Source: Helicobacter pylori
GTDB taxonomy: Bacteria > Campylobacterota > Campylobacteria > Campylobacterales > Helicobacteraceae
Direction: 5' to 3'
Assembly (NCBI GenBank): GCA_008032935.1
Contig: CP032039.1
Coordinates: forward strand, 124,001 to 188,000
DNA length: 64,000 nt
Under the pieces are notes generated by a model that was given only the letters and a program-made list of their open reading frames with translations, searched no databases and was not told the DNA's origin. The position numbers and the translations under genes were made by a program. Shown here piece after piece: positions 1 through 8,553 of this stretch. Each line of letters opens with the position of its first letter. The first letter of the stretch is position 1.

Positions 1-136
1 GACCCCCTCTCCAGGCGCGACGAGCTGCTTGCAAAACGCCCTTGTGGATTCCCAAGAAATCGCTGCGTATTTGGGCGAGAGCTTTGAATTAGAACGCTTT
101 TATAAAGATTTATCCCCAGAAGAATTGGAAAATTAA
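1..136 (+). CDS. mqo: Malate:quinone oxidoreductase, C-terminal end (partial)
   Basis: This is the 3' end of a gene that begins before the window. The readable frame starts at base 2 and gives 44 residues ([20 protein letters not shown] and on to ELEN) before a TAA stop. I recognise it as the C-terminus of H. pylori malate:quinone oxidoreductase (HP0086), a membrane-associated FAD enzyme that oxidises malate to oxaloacetate and passes electrons to the quinone pool. The following small gene starts 7 bases later, so the two probably share a transcript. The name rests on recall of this tail and on gene order. Confidence 0.75.
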
Positions 137-142
137 AAACGC

Positions 143-331
143 ATGCAAAAAGAACAAGAAGCCCGAGAAATCGCTAAAAAAGCCGTTCAAATCGTGTTTT
201 TTTTAGGGATTGTGGTGGTGCTTTTGATGATAATAAACCTTTACATGCTCATCAATCAAATCAACGCGAGCGCTAAAATGAGCCAACAAATCAAAAAGAT
301 AGAAGAAAGGCTTAATCAAGGGCAAAAATAA
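143..331 (+). CDS. Small single-span membrane protein (DUF5408-like)
   Basis: This 62-residue protein has a charged N-terminus (MQKEQEAREIAKK), one strongly hydrophobic helix at about residues 16-37, and a polar helical tail ending EERLNQGQK. It lies 7 nt after mqo, so co-transcription is likely. I recognise it as the conserved Helicobacter protein HP0085, annotated as DUF5408, with no known function. Topology is probably N-in with the tail outside, but the sequence does not settle this. Confidence 0.75.
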   Translation: MQKEQEAREIAKKAVQIVFFLGIVVVLLMIINLYMLINQINASAKMSQQIKKIEERLNQGQK

Positions 332-403
332 AGACTTTGGCTTATTAAGCATGAGTAACAAAATTAAAAAAAGCTTAAAGGCATTTTTTAAAATAAATAC
401 AAT

Positions 404-478
404 AAAAGAGCTTGCGAAAAGCAAGTGATAGCCTCCTTAAAAGAGCTTGCGAAAAGCAAGTGATAGCCTCCTTAAAAG
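404..478. repeat. 35-bp tandem repeat with internal hairpin
   Basis: Two identical 35-bp units (404-438 and 439-473) are followed by the first bases of a third. Each unit contains CTTGC-GAAAA-GCAAG, a 5-bp stem closed by a short A-rich loop. The units lie in the gap between the small membrane gene and rplM. They could be a duplicated structured RNA or terminator element, but no T-run follows. Confidence 0.8.
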
Positions 479-503
479 CAGTCTTTTTGGGGTTAGGGGG
501 TTT

Positions 504-576
504 TTAGTTGGGGGTTGTAGGGGAGGGTTATTGTAAAATACCCCCCTATTCTTTTAAGAAAATGCGTTTTACTTAA
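504..576 (+). repeat. Dispersed intergenic repeat, copy 1
   Basis: A G-rich block (TTAGTTGGGGGTT) is followed by AAAATACCCCC and by TTTTAAGAA...TTTTACT. The same ordered blocks occur at 3949-4018, after tlpC. The two copies are diverged but collinear over about 70 bp. Confidence 0.6.
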
Positions 577-684
577 AAAATGAGTTTGACCATAAAATTA
601 AAAGCAATCAAACAAATTTTTTAAAAAACCTATTTTCAAACTTTAAACTTTCCTTAAATTCAGCAATATTTAAGCTTATTTCCT

Positions 685-715
685 TATAATGAGTGCTTTA
701 ATTTTATCAAAGGAT
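685..715 (+). promoter_or_regulatory. rplM promoter -10 box and Shine-Dalgarno
   Basis: A perfect TATAAT at 685-690 matches the H. pylori sigma-80 -10 box, predicting transcription start near 697. The AAAGGAT at 709-715 is the ribosome binding site for rplM, 5 nt before the ATG. Confidence 0.7.
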
Positions 716-719
716 TCTC

Positions 720-1145
720 ATGACAAAGACCGCTAAAGTCAATGACATCGTTCGTGATTGGGTCGTTTTAGACGCTAAAGACAAAGTTTTTGGCCGCTTG
801 ATCACTGAAATCGCTGTGCTTTTAAGAGGCAAACACCGCCCTTTTTACACCCCTAATGTGGATTGTGGGGATTTTGTGGTGGTTATCAACGCTAATAAGG
901 TTAAATTTTCAGGCATGAAATTAGAGGATAAAGAGTATTTTACCCATTCAGGCTATTTTGGTAGCACTAAGAGCAAGACTCTCCAAGAAATGCTAGAAAA
1001 AACCCCTGAAAAGCTCTACCACTTAGCCGTTAGGGGCATGCTCCCTAAAACGAAATTAGGGAAAGCGATGATTAAAAAACTCAAAGTTTATCGCGATGAT
1101 AAGCACCCTCACACCGCACAAACTAGCAAAAAGGACGCTAAATGA
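720..1145 (+). CDS. rplM: 50S ribosomal protein L13
   Basis: This 141-residue protein is the right length for bacterial L13, an early-assembling 50S protein that binds 23S rRNA. Family features include [20 protein letters not shown] near the N-terminus, the [20 protein letters not shown] block and the [16 protein letters not shown] region near the C-terminus. The ATG has a good AAAGGAT site. The stop overlaps the start of rpsI in an ATGA arrangement, the usual L13-S9 operon with translational coupling. Confidence 0.97.
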   Translation: MTKTAKVNDIVRDWVVLDAKDKVFGRLITEIAVLLRGKHRPFYTPNVDCGDFVVVINANKVKFSGMKLEDKEYFTHSGYFGSTKSKTLQEMLEKTPEKLYHLAVRGMLPKTKLGKAMIKKLKVYRDDKHPHTAQTSKKDAK

Positions 1146-1531
1146 GAAAAATCTATGCTACCGGTAAAAGAAAAACCGCTATCGCTAAAGTGTGGCTCAC
1201 TCCGGGTAAAGGCGAATTGAGTATCAATGAGCAGAGCCTGAATCAATGGTTAGGCGGGCATGAAGCCATTAAAATGAAAGTCATGCAGCCCTTACTTTTA
1301 ACCAAACAAGAGCAATCTGTGGATATTAAAGCGGTGGTTTTTGGTGGGGGCTACTCAGCGCAAGCGGAAGCCTTAAGGCATGGCATTTCTAAAGCCTTGA
1401 ACGCTCATGATATTGCTTTTAGAGCCATTTTAAAACCTAAAGGCTTGCTCACTAGGGATTCAAGGGTGGTTGAACGCAAAAAATATGGTAAAAGAAAGGC
1501 CAGAAGAAGCCCGCAGTTCTCCAAAAGATAA
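1142..1531 (+). CDS. rpsI: 30S ribosomal protein S9
   Basis: This 129-residue S9 begins [19 protein letters not shown], contains the conserved [19 protein letters not shown] segment and ends [17 protein letters not shown]. The Lys/Arg tail with terminal KR is the S9 extension that reaches the P-site tRNA. It overlaps the rplM stop by 4 nt. A short GC hairpin (1545-1564) follows 14 nt after the stop and may end the operon. Confidence 0.97.
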   Translation: MRKIYATGKRKTAIAKVWLTPGKGELSINEQSLNQWLGGHEAIKMKVMQPLLLTKQEQSVDIKAVVFGGGYSAQAEALRHGISKALNAHDIAFRAILKPKGLLTRDSRVVERKKYGKRKARRSPQFSKR

Positions 1532-1544
1532 TTTTTATTTCTTT

Positions 1545-1585
1545 AGCTCTTCTTTGGGGGAGCTTTGGCTCTCTTTCATTTTCTG
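1545..1585 (+). terminator. Possible rplM-rpsI terminator
   Basis: AGCTC (1545-1549) pairs with GAGCT (1560-1564) across a short loop, and T-rich sequence follows. The stem is only 5 bp, so this is a weak call. Confidence 0.35.
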
Positions 1586-1630
1586 CTTTTTTTCTCTCTT
1601 GTTTTATTAAAATTTCAAAATTAATTAGTG

Positions 1631-1636
1631 TATAAT
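1631..1636 (+). promoter_or_regulatory. tlpC -10 box
   Basis: A perfect TATAAT lies 38 nt before the tlpC ATG. The start codon itself is preceded by a purine-rich CAAAGGGA site. This separates tlpC transcription from the ribosomal operon. Confidence 0.6.
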
Positions 1637-1674
1637 AATCGTTCTCTATCAATAGTTTTAAAAGGGCAAAGGGA

Positions 1675-3696
1675 ATGAAATCTACAAGAATTGGTTCTAA
1701 AATTGTCATGATGGTGTGTGCGGTTGTTATTGTCATTAGCGCTGTTATGGGCGTTATTATCAGCTACAAGGTTGAAAGCGTGTTGCAAAGCCAAGCCACA
1801 GAATTGTTGCAAAAAAAGGCTCAGTTAGTCAGTTTTAAAATTCAAGGTATTATGAAGCGTATTTTTATGGGTGCTAACACCCTTGAAAAATTCTTAAGCG
1901 ATGAAAATAACGCTATCAACGACACCCTAAAAAAGCACATGCTCTCTGAGTTTTTGCTGGCAAACCCTCATGTGTTATTGATTAGCGCGATTTATACGAA
2001 TAATAATGAACGAATTATCACTGCAATGAACATGGATTCAAAAATCGCCTACCCTAACACCACGCTCAATGAAAACATGATTAATCAAATCCATTCGCTC
2101 AAAAGTATAACCCGTTCAGATCCCTATTATAAAGAGGTTAATGGCGATAAAATCTATGGCATGGATATTACCCTCCCCCTAACGGGTAAAAATCAAAATG
2201 TGATAGGCGCGCTGAACCTCTTTTTAAACATTGACGCTTTTTATACCGATGTAATAGGCAAGAAAAAGAGCAACACCTTTTTAATGGGGAAAGACGGCAG
2301 GATTTTAATCAACCCTAATCGTGAGATTCAAGATAAGATTTTAAGCACTATCAATCCGGACAAACGAGTCGCTAAAGCTGTGGAGTATTACAATCAAAAC
2401 GAAGCGGGCACTTTGAGCTACCATTCATTGAGCGGGAATACAGAAACCTTTTTAGCCATACAGCCCTTTGATTTTTTTGAAGAAAAAGGGAATAACGGCA
2501 ATCATTGGCGTTGGGCAATCGGAAAATATGTCAATAAATCTTTAGTCTTTAAAGAAGCGACAAACACCAAATTCATTATTATCACCACTTTGATTTTAGG
2601 CGTGCTGGTGTTAGCCCTTTTAGTCTTTATCATCATTTCCAGTCTCATAACCAAACGCATCAGTAGGGTCAATAACACCCTAAATGATTTTTTCAACCTG
2701 CTCAATAACCCCAAAAATAACCATGCCATAAGCCTAACGCCCCCAAGCGCTTATGATGAAATCGGGCAGATGCAAGCTTCCATTAATGAAAATATCCTTA
2801 AAACCCAAGAAAACATTCAAGCCGATAATAAAGCCCTTCAAAACAGCATTGAAGTGGCTAATTTTGTAGAAAGTGGGGATTTCACGCAAGAAATCGCATG
2901 CGTGCCTAAAAATAAAGATTTGCAAGCTTTAAGAAACACGATTAATAGCATTATCCAGTATTTCCGCAACCAAATTGGCGCCAATATTGAAGCCCTAAAT
3001 AACGCCCTAGAGCATTATAAAAACCTGGATTTCACCCACCACATCCAAAACCCCAAAGCCAACATGGAAAAAGCGCTCAACACTTTAGGGCAAGAAATTT
3101 CTAGCATGCTTAAAGCTTCTTTAGGGTTTGCGAACGCGCTCAATCATGAATCCAAAGATTTAAAAACTTGCGTGGATAACTTGACTAAAACCGCCCACAA
3201 GCAAGAAAGAAGCCTGAAAAACACCACCCAATCCTTAGAAGAAATCACTAATATTATCACAACAATTGATTCTAAAAGCCAAGAGATGATCTCTCAAGGT
3301 GAAGACATTAAAAGCGTGGTGGATATGATTAGAGATATTGCCGATCAAACGAATTTATTAGCCCTAAACGCCGCTATTGAAGCCGCAAGGGCCGGTGAGC
3401 ATGGCAGAGGCTTTGCGGTGGTGGCTGATGAAGTGAGGAAGCTCGCTGAAAGGACGCAAAAATCGCTCAGCGAGATTGAAGCCAATATCAATATTTTAGT
3501 TCAAAGCATTGCCGATAACGCTGAGTCTATTAAAATGCAAAACAAGGGCGTAGAAAACATCCACAACTCCATTAACGCCTTGCAACAAGATGTGCAGGAT
3601 AATTTGACTATCGCTAATTATTCTTTACAAGTCAGCACTAAAATTGATAGGATCTCCCAAGATATTTTAGAAGACGTGAGCAAGAAGAAATTTTAA
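1675..3696 (+). CDS. tlpC: Methyl-accepting chemotaxis receptor TlpC
   Basis: This 673-residue transmembrane chemoreceptor has TM1 at about residues 10-30, a periplasmic sensor of about 265 residues, TM2 at about 298-323, a HAMP linker and a long cytoplasmic coiled coil. The kinase-contact tip, [20 protein letters not shown], is at about residues 555-575, followed by [18 protein letters not shown]. The periplasmic region fits the double-Cache fold reported for H. pylori TlpC, which binds lactate. It should signal through CheW/CheA. No CheR-binding pentapeptide is present at the C-terminus (VSKKKF). A solo gene with its own promoter. Confidence 0.92.
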   Translation: MKSTRIGSKIVMMVCAVVIVISAVMGVIISYKVESVLQSQATELLQKKAQLVSFKIQGIMKRIFMGANTLEKFLSDENNAINDTLKKHMLSEFLLANPHVLLISAIYTNNNERIITAMNMDSKIAYPNTTLNENMINQIHSLKSITRSDPYYKEVNGDKIYGMDITLPLTGKNQNVIGALNLFLNIDAFYTDVIGKKKSNTFLMGKDGRILINPNREIQDKILSTINPDKRVAKAVEYYNQNEAGTLSYHSLSGNTETFLAIQPFDFFEEKGNNGNHWRWAIGKYVNKSLVFKEATNTKFIIITTLILGVLVLALLVFIIISSLITKRISRVNNTLNDFFNLLNNPKNNHAISLTPPSAYDEIGQMQASINENILKTQENIQADNKALQNSIEVANFVESGDFTQEIACVPKNKDLQALRNTINSIIQYFRNQIGANIEALNNALEHYKNLDFTHHIQNPKANMEKALNTLGQEISSMLKASLGFANALNHESKDLKTCVDNLTKTAHKQERSLKNTTQSLEEITNIITTIDSKSQEMISQGEDIKSVVDMIRDIADQTNLLALNAAIEAARAGEHGRGFAVVADEVRKLAERTQKSLSEIEANINILVQSIADNAESIKMQNKGVENIHNSINALQQDVQDNLTIANYSLQVSTKIDRISQDILEDVSKKKF

Positions 3697-4072
3697 TTTC
3701 TGCTTTTAATTTTGAGCATCTAAAATATAAAACCGCCTAAAGCAAGGGGCTTTCGCCCTAACGAACGCTAATGCGAAAGACTCTTTAAGGTCTGCATGGG
3801 CATTTCTTACCCTAAAAAGACTAGAGGTATTTTGTTAGCTTGAATATAGCCTAAGCGCTTACATCTTGCACCCTAAAGGACGGAGTTTTTTGCACTAGTT
3901 TGATGATAAAAAGCTTTGATTGGATTTTAAAAAGCGTTTTTAGGGGAGTTAGTTGGGGGTTAAAAGGGGTTTTCATCGCAAAATACCCCTACCACCTTAA
4001 AAGAATCATTTTTACTATAAAAACATTCCTTAAAGTTTTAGCTATCACTCTTTGATATTCTTGGAGTTAATC
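3697..4072. other. Intergenic region between tlpC and a convergent gene
   Basis: These 376 nt lie between the convergent tlpC and the minus-strand gene at 4073-5854. I see GGGCTTTCGCCC (a small hairpin near 3749-3761), a dispersed repeat (3949-4018) and an unsupported 50-codon plus-strand frame (3903-4055) lacking a ribosome binding site. Stretches such as GISYPKKTRGILLA read as a decayed coding remnant. No gene is called. Confidence 0.5.
3949..4018 (+). repeat. Dispersed intergenic repeat, copy 2
   Basis: Shares TTAGTTGGGGGTT, AAAATACCCC, CTTAAAAGAA and TTTTACT, in the same order and spacing, with the copy at 504-576. Both copies lie in gaps next to conserved genes. Confidence 0.6.
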
Positions 4073-5854
4073 TCAATTCCCCATATCGCCCATATCCCCC
4101 ATGTCTCCCATGTCGCCACCCATATCATCGTTCATATCCCCCATATCGCCCATGTCATCGTTGCTATTACCCATGTCATCGTTCATGTCGTTCGCGTTGC
4201 TCATGTCATCGCCCATGTCGTTGCCGTTGCTCATGTCGTCATTAGTGTTACCCATATCATCGTTGCCGTTGTTCATGTTGCTCGCATCATCAGTGTTACC
4301 GGTATCAGTATTGCCGGTGTCCGTGTTGCCGGTATCGGTATTATTCATATCGCCGGTATTGTTCATGCCGCCAGCATCTTTATCATCAGTGGGGGTGTCA
4401 GTGGCGCTGGTATCGTTTGTGGCATTAGTATCAGTGTGAGTATCGTCGGTGTGAGTGTCATCGGTGTTAGTGGTGCTGTTAGGGTTTATGAGCGCGTTAC
4501 CCCCTTGATCCTTGCTGTCATTTGCATGGGTGTTGCCCATGTTGTTGGTGGGCGTTTGTTGCGCAGGTTGTTGCATGGGGTTATTCATCGCATCATTCAA
4601 ATCATCTCTATCATCGCCATCAATTTTCAAACTCCCGTCTAAATAATTCCCCACCACATCGCTGCTATGGCTTAATTGTTGCACGCTGTCTAGGGCTTTA
4701 TCCACTTGAGCTTGTTGCTCGCTTGAAAGCCCTTTTTGATCTTTTAAGTCATTGTCTAGCTGGTTTAAATTATTGTCTAATTTATCCCTCACTTCCATAG
4801 CTTTATTGACAACTGAATCAATCTTACTAGGACTCGCCCCGTCTTGCTTCATTTCTTTGATTTGCCCCACTAAATGGTTAAGCTCTTTGGCTTGAGAAGT
4901 TATCGCATCCACGCTTTTAGTGGGCATGGCTTTAGTGTGGAAAAGCGAATTGTCTTTGAGCATGCGGCTGTTGTCTAAATTGACTAAAGCACTATTCAAG
5001 CGGTTGGTTTGAATGCCTTTGCTGAATTTGGGATCACGATAAAAGCTCATGAGATTAGCCTGTTGTAAGGATTTATCGTCCTTATCATCTCTGTCATCAT
5101 CAGTAGGCGTATCAAGTTGATTAACAGAATCGTCATGGTCTAAAATCTCTTCTTGATCGATCGCATACATATAATTTTCTAACATCAAGTAATCTTGAAC
5201 TTGCATCATGAAAAACATGTTAGGGTAGAATCCATACATGCCATCATAAAAGTCATAAAAATCATACATGCCCATGCCATACATTCCATACATTCCCATT
5301 CCATACATGCCATACATGCCATAATAAGGGCTATAGTAAGAGTTGTAATAGTTGTTGCTCCTATAATAAGGGCTTTGAGCCTTTTCATTCTCTTGTTGTT
5401 TTTTAAGATACGCCCCTACCACGCTCAAATCAGCGAGCATTTTTTGAGCCGTTTTTTGATCTTTTAAAGAAATGCCTAAGGGGATATAAATACCGGTGCG
5501 GTAACTATAAAAAGAATCCCTAGCGATGATTTTAAGGCAATATTTCAAATTCTTTTGCAATTTTAGGGCTTGCCTTAAATGCGCATGTGCTCTTAAATTC
5601 CCCAAGATGCCAGAGTTAAAACGCATTTTTTCCACTAGCGCGCTGAATTTTTTCGCATCGCCATTAGCCGCATTGATATAGTTTAAAGCCGTAGCTCCCC
5701 ACTCTGTGGTGCTGCTTTTATAACCCCCAAAATTCACTATTTTTGGCGTTAATTCCCCTTTTAATTGCGAATCTTTTAAGTCAAACAACGCCCTATTCAC
5801 GCTAATAGCGTTTAAACTGAGTATCATCATAAAAAGTATTTTTATAGCTTTCAT
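4073..5854 (-). CDS. Exported repeat protein with Met/Gly/Tyr core and Asp/Asn-rich tail
   Basis: This 593-residue protein has an N-terminal signal peptide (MKAIKILFMMILSLNAISVN). Three regions stand out: a Tyr/Gly/Met patch at about residues 168-215 (YGMYGMYGMGMY), a helical middle with VDKALDSVQQLSHSSD, and a C-terminal 130 residues made of Asn, Asp, Gly, Met and Thr repeats (NTDTGNTDTG, GDMGDM). The tail is highly acidic and low in complexity, suggesting metal or Ca binding or a disordered surface, but that is a guess. By position it matches HP0080/HP0081. A TATAAT -10 lies about 31 nt upstream. I do not recognise a function. Confidence 0.75.
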   Translation of the reverse strand: MKAIKILFMMILSLNAISVNRALFDLKDSQLKGELTPKIVNFGGYKSSTTEWGATALNYINAANGDAKKFSALVEKMRFNSGILGNLRAHAHLRQALKLQKNLKYCLKIIARDSFYSYRTGIYIPLGISLKDQKTAQKMLADLSVVGAYLKKQQENEKAQSPYYRSNNYYNSYYSPYYGMYGMYGMGMYGMYGMGMYDFYDFYDGMYGFYPNMFFMMQVQDYLMLENYMYAIDQEEILDHDDSVNQLDTPTDDDRDDKDDKSLQQANLMSFYRDPKFSKGIQTNRLNSALVNLDNSRMLKDNSLFHTKAMPTKSVDAITSQAKELNHLVGQIKEMKQDGASPSKIDSVVNKAMEVRDKLDNNLNQLDNDLKDQKGLSSEQQAQVDKALDSVQQLSHSSDVVGNYLDGSLKIDGDDRDDLNDAMNNPMQQPAQQTPTNNMGNTHANDSKDQGGNALINPNSTTNTDDTHTDDTHTDTNATNDTSATDTPTDDKDAGGMNNTGDMNNTDTGNTDTGNTDTGNTDDASNMNNGNDDMGNTNDDMSNGNDMGDDMSNANDMNDDMGNSNDDMGDMGDMNDDMGGDMGDMGDMGDMGN

Positions 5855-5884
5855 TGATAACCTTAAAAAATATCTGTTGGAAGC

Positions 5885-5890
5885 ATTATA
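5885..5890 (-). promoter_or_regulatory. -10 box of the repeat-protein gene
   Basis: On the minus strand this reads TATAAT, 31-36 nt before the ATG at 5854. The rest of the 257-nt gap to horA is A/T-rich, with long A-tracts near 6040-6070 and no gene. Confidence 0.6.
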
Positions 5891-6111
5891 GACTATTTTT
5901 AGAAATCAAAATGACTTTTAAAAAACAAGCCAAAGTAAAAAATAAAACCTTAAAACAAAAGGTACTGTTTTAAGCGCTTCTTTAGTTTTCAAAAAACCCT
6001 CTCTCTAAACAAAAACCTAACCCCCCAACACAACAAAACAAACACCGCAAAAAAAAAAGAAAAAAGAAACCAACAGAGAGAAAACCCTCTATTGATAAAG
6101 AAGAAAAAGGA

Positions 6112-7845
6112 TTAGAAGTTGATCATGTAGTTGAAATAGATAGAGAAGTTCCTTTTATAGAACACATCCACCGATCCATCTACGCCCCTTTCTTTATAGA
6201 ATTGGTTGGTAAATAAAGGCAATTTAAAGCCCACTTCAATCCCGCTGTGTTTAGAAAAATTGCTCCTAAAACCAAATTCAACAGGCATTTGGAAATAGCT
6301 CGTGTTCATGCTCGCTGAACAGCCTGCCGTGTTGTTGCAAATTTGCATTTGAGATTTTAAGTGGCTCTCTCCTTGGACGATAAACGAATCCCCTCCTAAC
6401 CCAAAGCCTAAGAACAACCCTGCTGTGTTATAACCCTCTTTACTTTCATAGAAGTTATAGAGTGCATCAAAGCCCACGCCATAAGTGAAGTCATTCACTT
6501 GAGACGCGCCTTCCATGATTCCAAGCTGGCTCCCCACAAAGCTTAAATTCGCATGGTTATAGCTGTAGTATCCATAAGACCTAAAGCCAAAGCGTTTGGT
6601 TTTGCCAAAGAACCACTTATACCCTGCCATCGCATCTACCCCATACATTTGCCCGTAATTATTGGTGTTGATCACGCTTGGCGTGTAGGTTGCTTGGGCT
6701 TGAGCGACAGCGGTTTGAATGTTTTTATGCACATTCATGAAAGCGTCTTTTTGAGCCATTAGATTGCTTTTTAGTGCGTTTAAGAAATTGATAGTATCTG
6801 TTGTTGTCGTTGCGCTATCACTAGCAACTGCAAGCGTAACGGCTTGCGTTTTTTGCGTATCAGCTGCACTAAGATCGGCCAAAGCCATATCCACTTGATT
6901 GATAGCTTTATCTAACGCGCCCACAACCGCATTAGAGCCGTTTGTCAATTGCCCGATCGTCGCACTAGAAGAATTTAAATAGCCTTTTAAAGTGTTTTGA
7001 GCGCTTTCTAATGCGCTAAATGCGCTGTTTAGCCCTTGAGCGTTAGGAATCACACTGCCTAAACTAGGATTACCGCTTAAAAGAGTGCTGATCGTTGCGG
7101 TTTGTTGAGACATGGTTTCTACCCCACTTAAAGTGGTGTTCATGCCACTCACGCTCACGCTCTTAAGATTATTAACCATAGTGGTATCTTTGGTTAGCTG
7201 GCTTGCCACGGAACTCCCACTAGCGCTTGGTGTGCCGCTTGAACTTGGTGTGCCATTTGAAGCCGTGTGTTGGTCTTTATCGCCACTGCCACTTGTTTCA
7301 TCTTTTTTAGCTGGTGGGGTTGATGGGGTTGATGGTGTCTGATCTTTTAGCGCTGTTTCTAAAGTGCTTTGATCTTTAGTGAGCTGATTTTCATCATTTT
7401 TTAAAGTTGTTTCAGCGGTTTGTTCTGTTGCTTGATCGGCTTTAAAAGTGGTTTCATCAAAATCTTTAGTGCTAGCATCAGCTTGAACTTTAGCTACATC
7501 TGTTTTTAAAGTTTTTTCATCGTTTTGAACGGCTGTGTTATCGGTTTCTACTTTTTGAGCCGCACCAGCTACAGTAGTGTCAGCGCTTGTTGTATAAGCT
7601 TCATCAGTTGTGGCGGTTGTGTTGTCAGTAGAAGCGGTGTTTTGGGCTTGAGTTTGGGCTTGTTGTTGCGTTGGTGAATCGCTTGTTAATTTACTATCCT
7701 TATCCTTTTCAGCATAATTACCAAAAACATGCGATGGTTTTTGCAATGCTGCGTAGGTTTGTAAATCGGTAGCGTTCATGCTCCCTAAAAGCACGCCACT
7801 AGCCGCCAAAGAGACAAAGCCTAATTTTTTGAATGACTTTTTCAT
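6112..7845 (-). CDS. horA: Outer membrane protein HorA (Hor family)
   Basis: This 577-residue protein starts with a signal peptide (MKKSFKKLGFVSLAASGVLL). A Thr/Ala/Asp-rich passenger of coiled and low-complexity sequence follows (about residues 60-390). It ends in the conserved Helicobacter Hop/Hor beta-barrel: YGVDAMAGYKWFFGKTKRFG, YNFYESKEGYNTAGLFLGFG, MPVEFGFRSNFSKHSGIEVG and a C-terminal Phe (YFNYMINF), the outer-membrane insertion signature. Position fits HP0079/HP0078, named horA. It begins 10 nt after the stop of a small exported protein, so the two are probably translationally linked. The passenger likely faces outward, but no ligand is known to me. Confidence 0.82.
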   Translation of the reverse strand: MKKSFKKLGFVSLAASGVLLGSMNATDLQTYAALQKPSHVFGNYAEKDKDSKLTSDSPTQQQAQTQAQNTASTDNTTATTDEAYTTSADTTVAGAAQKVETDNTAVQNDEKTLKTDVAKVQADASTKDFDETTFKADQATEQTAETTLKNDENQLTKDQSTLETALKDQTPSTPSTPPAKKDETSGSGDKDQHTASNGTPSSSGTPSASGSSVASQLTKDTTMVNNLKSVSVSGMNTTLSGVETMSQQTATISTLLSGNPSLGSVIPNAQGLNSAFSALESAQNTLKGYLNSSSATIGQLTNGSNAVVGALDKAINQVDMALADLSAADTQKTQAVTLAVASDSATTTTDTINFLNALKSNLMAQKDAFMNVHKNIQTAVAQAQATYTPSVINTNNYGQMYGVDAMAGYKWFFGKTKRFGFRSYGYYSYNHANLSFVGSQLGIMEGASQVNDFTYGVGFDALYNFYESKEGYNTAGLFLGFGLGGDSFIVQGESHLKSQMQICNNTAGCSASMNTSYFQMPVEFGFRSNFSKHSGIEVGFKLPLFTNQFYKERGVDGSVDVFYKRNFSIYFNYMINF

Positions 7846-7855
7846 AACTTCTTTC

Positions 7856-8113
7856 TTATTTTTTCATCCAGCTTGCGCTTGGATTGACTTTAGTGTCCGG
7901 TTTGGGAACGCTTTGCGTTTCTTGGGCTGGAGCTACTTGATTACTGCCAAACATTGAAGTGTCTATCGGGGTGTTATTGTTAGCGCCTGGGGTGCGGGTG
8001 GTGTTTTGGTTTTCTAAATTAGAATATTGAAACCCCCCTCCTAAAAACGCGCCGCTTTTTTCTGCCATGGACACACTAAAGGCTAACGCCATACCTAAAA
8101 AAACCTTTTTCAT
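7856..8113 (-). CDS. Small exported protein with Hop/Hor-type N-terminus
   Basis: This 85-residue protein has a signal peptide (MKKVFLGMALAFSVSMA) followed by EKSGAFLGGGFQYSNLENQ, which looks like the mature N-terminal first strand of Hop/Hor outer membrane proteins. It then becomes Thr/Asn/Pro-rich and stops after SASWMKK. An AAGGAG site lies 5 nt upstream. It is followed 10 nt later by horA in a different frame. It may be the detached N-terminus of an ancestral longer HorA (HP0078) or a separate small partner. The presence of a second signal peptide on horA favours two proteins. Confidence 0.65.
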   Translation of the reverse strand: MKKVFLGMALAFSVSMAEKSGAFLGGGFQYSNLENQNTTRTPGANNNTPIDTSMFGSNQVAPAQETQSVPKPDTKVNPSASWMKK

Positions 8114-8553
8114 TTAAAACTCCTTAATGTAAGAAATCCTAAGAATTTCTTTTTTTATTGCATTCTTTTATTGCATTCATGCTATGGCGCAAAAATATAG
8201 GGAGCTATCAAAATTTGAGAGTTGTCCTTGAATACATTCGCTTCTACAGAATACAATTCGCTCTTACAAAATATTGAGCTTTGGAGTTATACCACAAAAA
8301 AGTGAATTTTTTGTTAAGAATGGGTTAAATAAATCGTTTTATTTTTTAAAAATGTATTTATATATATAAAGAATTTAAAATTATATTTAACTAGATTTTA
8401 TTGAAGCTCTTGCGCTGTTTTTGTGGGGCGAAAATTTAGAGCTTTTAGGGTTTTTGGTCGTAATGGGTGGCTATCGTGATAAGGCTATAATAATATCAAT
8501 TAAAAATGCTTGAGTGTTTTATCGCTTTTGTCGTATCGTTTGATGGTAAAATC
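8114..8553. other. Intergenic region between prfA and the horA pair
   Basis: These 440 nt hold no gene. I see an imperfect tandem repeat at 8230-8268 (GAATACATTCGCTTCTACA then GAATACAATTCGCTCTTACA), a short TTTATTGCATT direct repeat near 8155-8178, and an AT-rich block at 8335-8400 with TATATATATAAA. Promoter elements for the horA transcript are expected here, but I cannot place a convincing -10. Confidence 0.5.

Larger units (their letters stand above)
332..719. other. Intergenic region before rplM
   Basis: These 388 nt contain no supportable gene. They hold a 35-bp tandem repeat with internal hairpins (404-473), a G-rich dispersed repeat (504-576) and the rplM promoter. A 73-codon reverse frame at 203-424 is a shadow of the small membrane gene and AT-rich sequence. 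Confidence 0.6.

Noticed and set aside
404-478. CRISPR-like repeat
   Set aside because: Units are directly adjacent with no spacers and only two copies; no cas genes in the window.
3903-4055. 50-codon plus-strand frame (MIKSFDWILKSVFRGVSWG)
   Set aside because: No ribosome binding site, lies across a dispersed repeat, and the upstream sequence reads as a decayed remnant. Not supportable as a gene.
4052-4642. Open frames of 196 and 112 codons on the plus strand
   Set aside because: They are His/Ile/Val- or Ser/Pro/Met-rich shadows of the Asp/Asn/Gly/Met repeat tail on the other strand.
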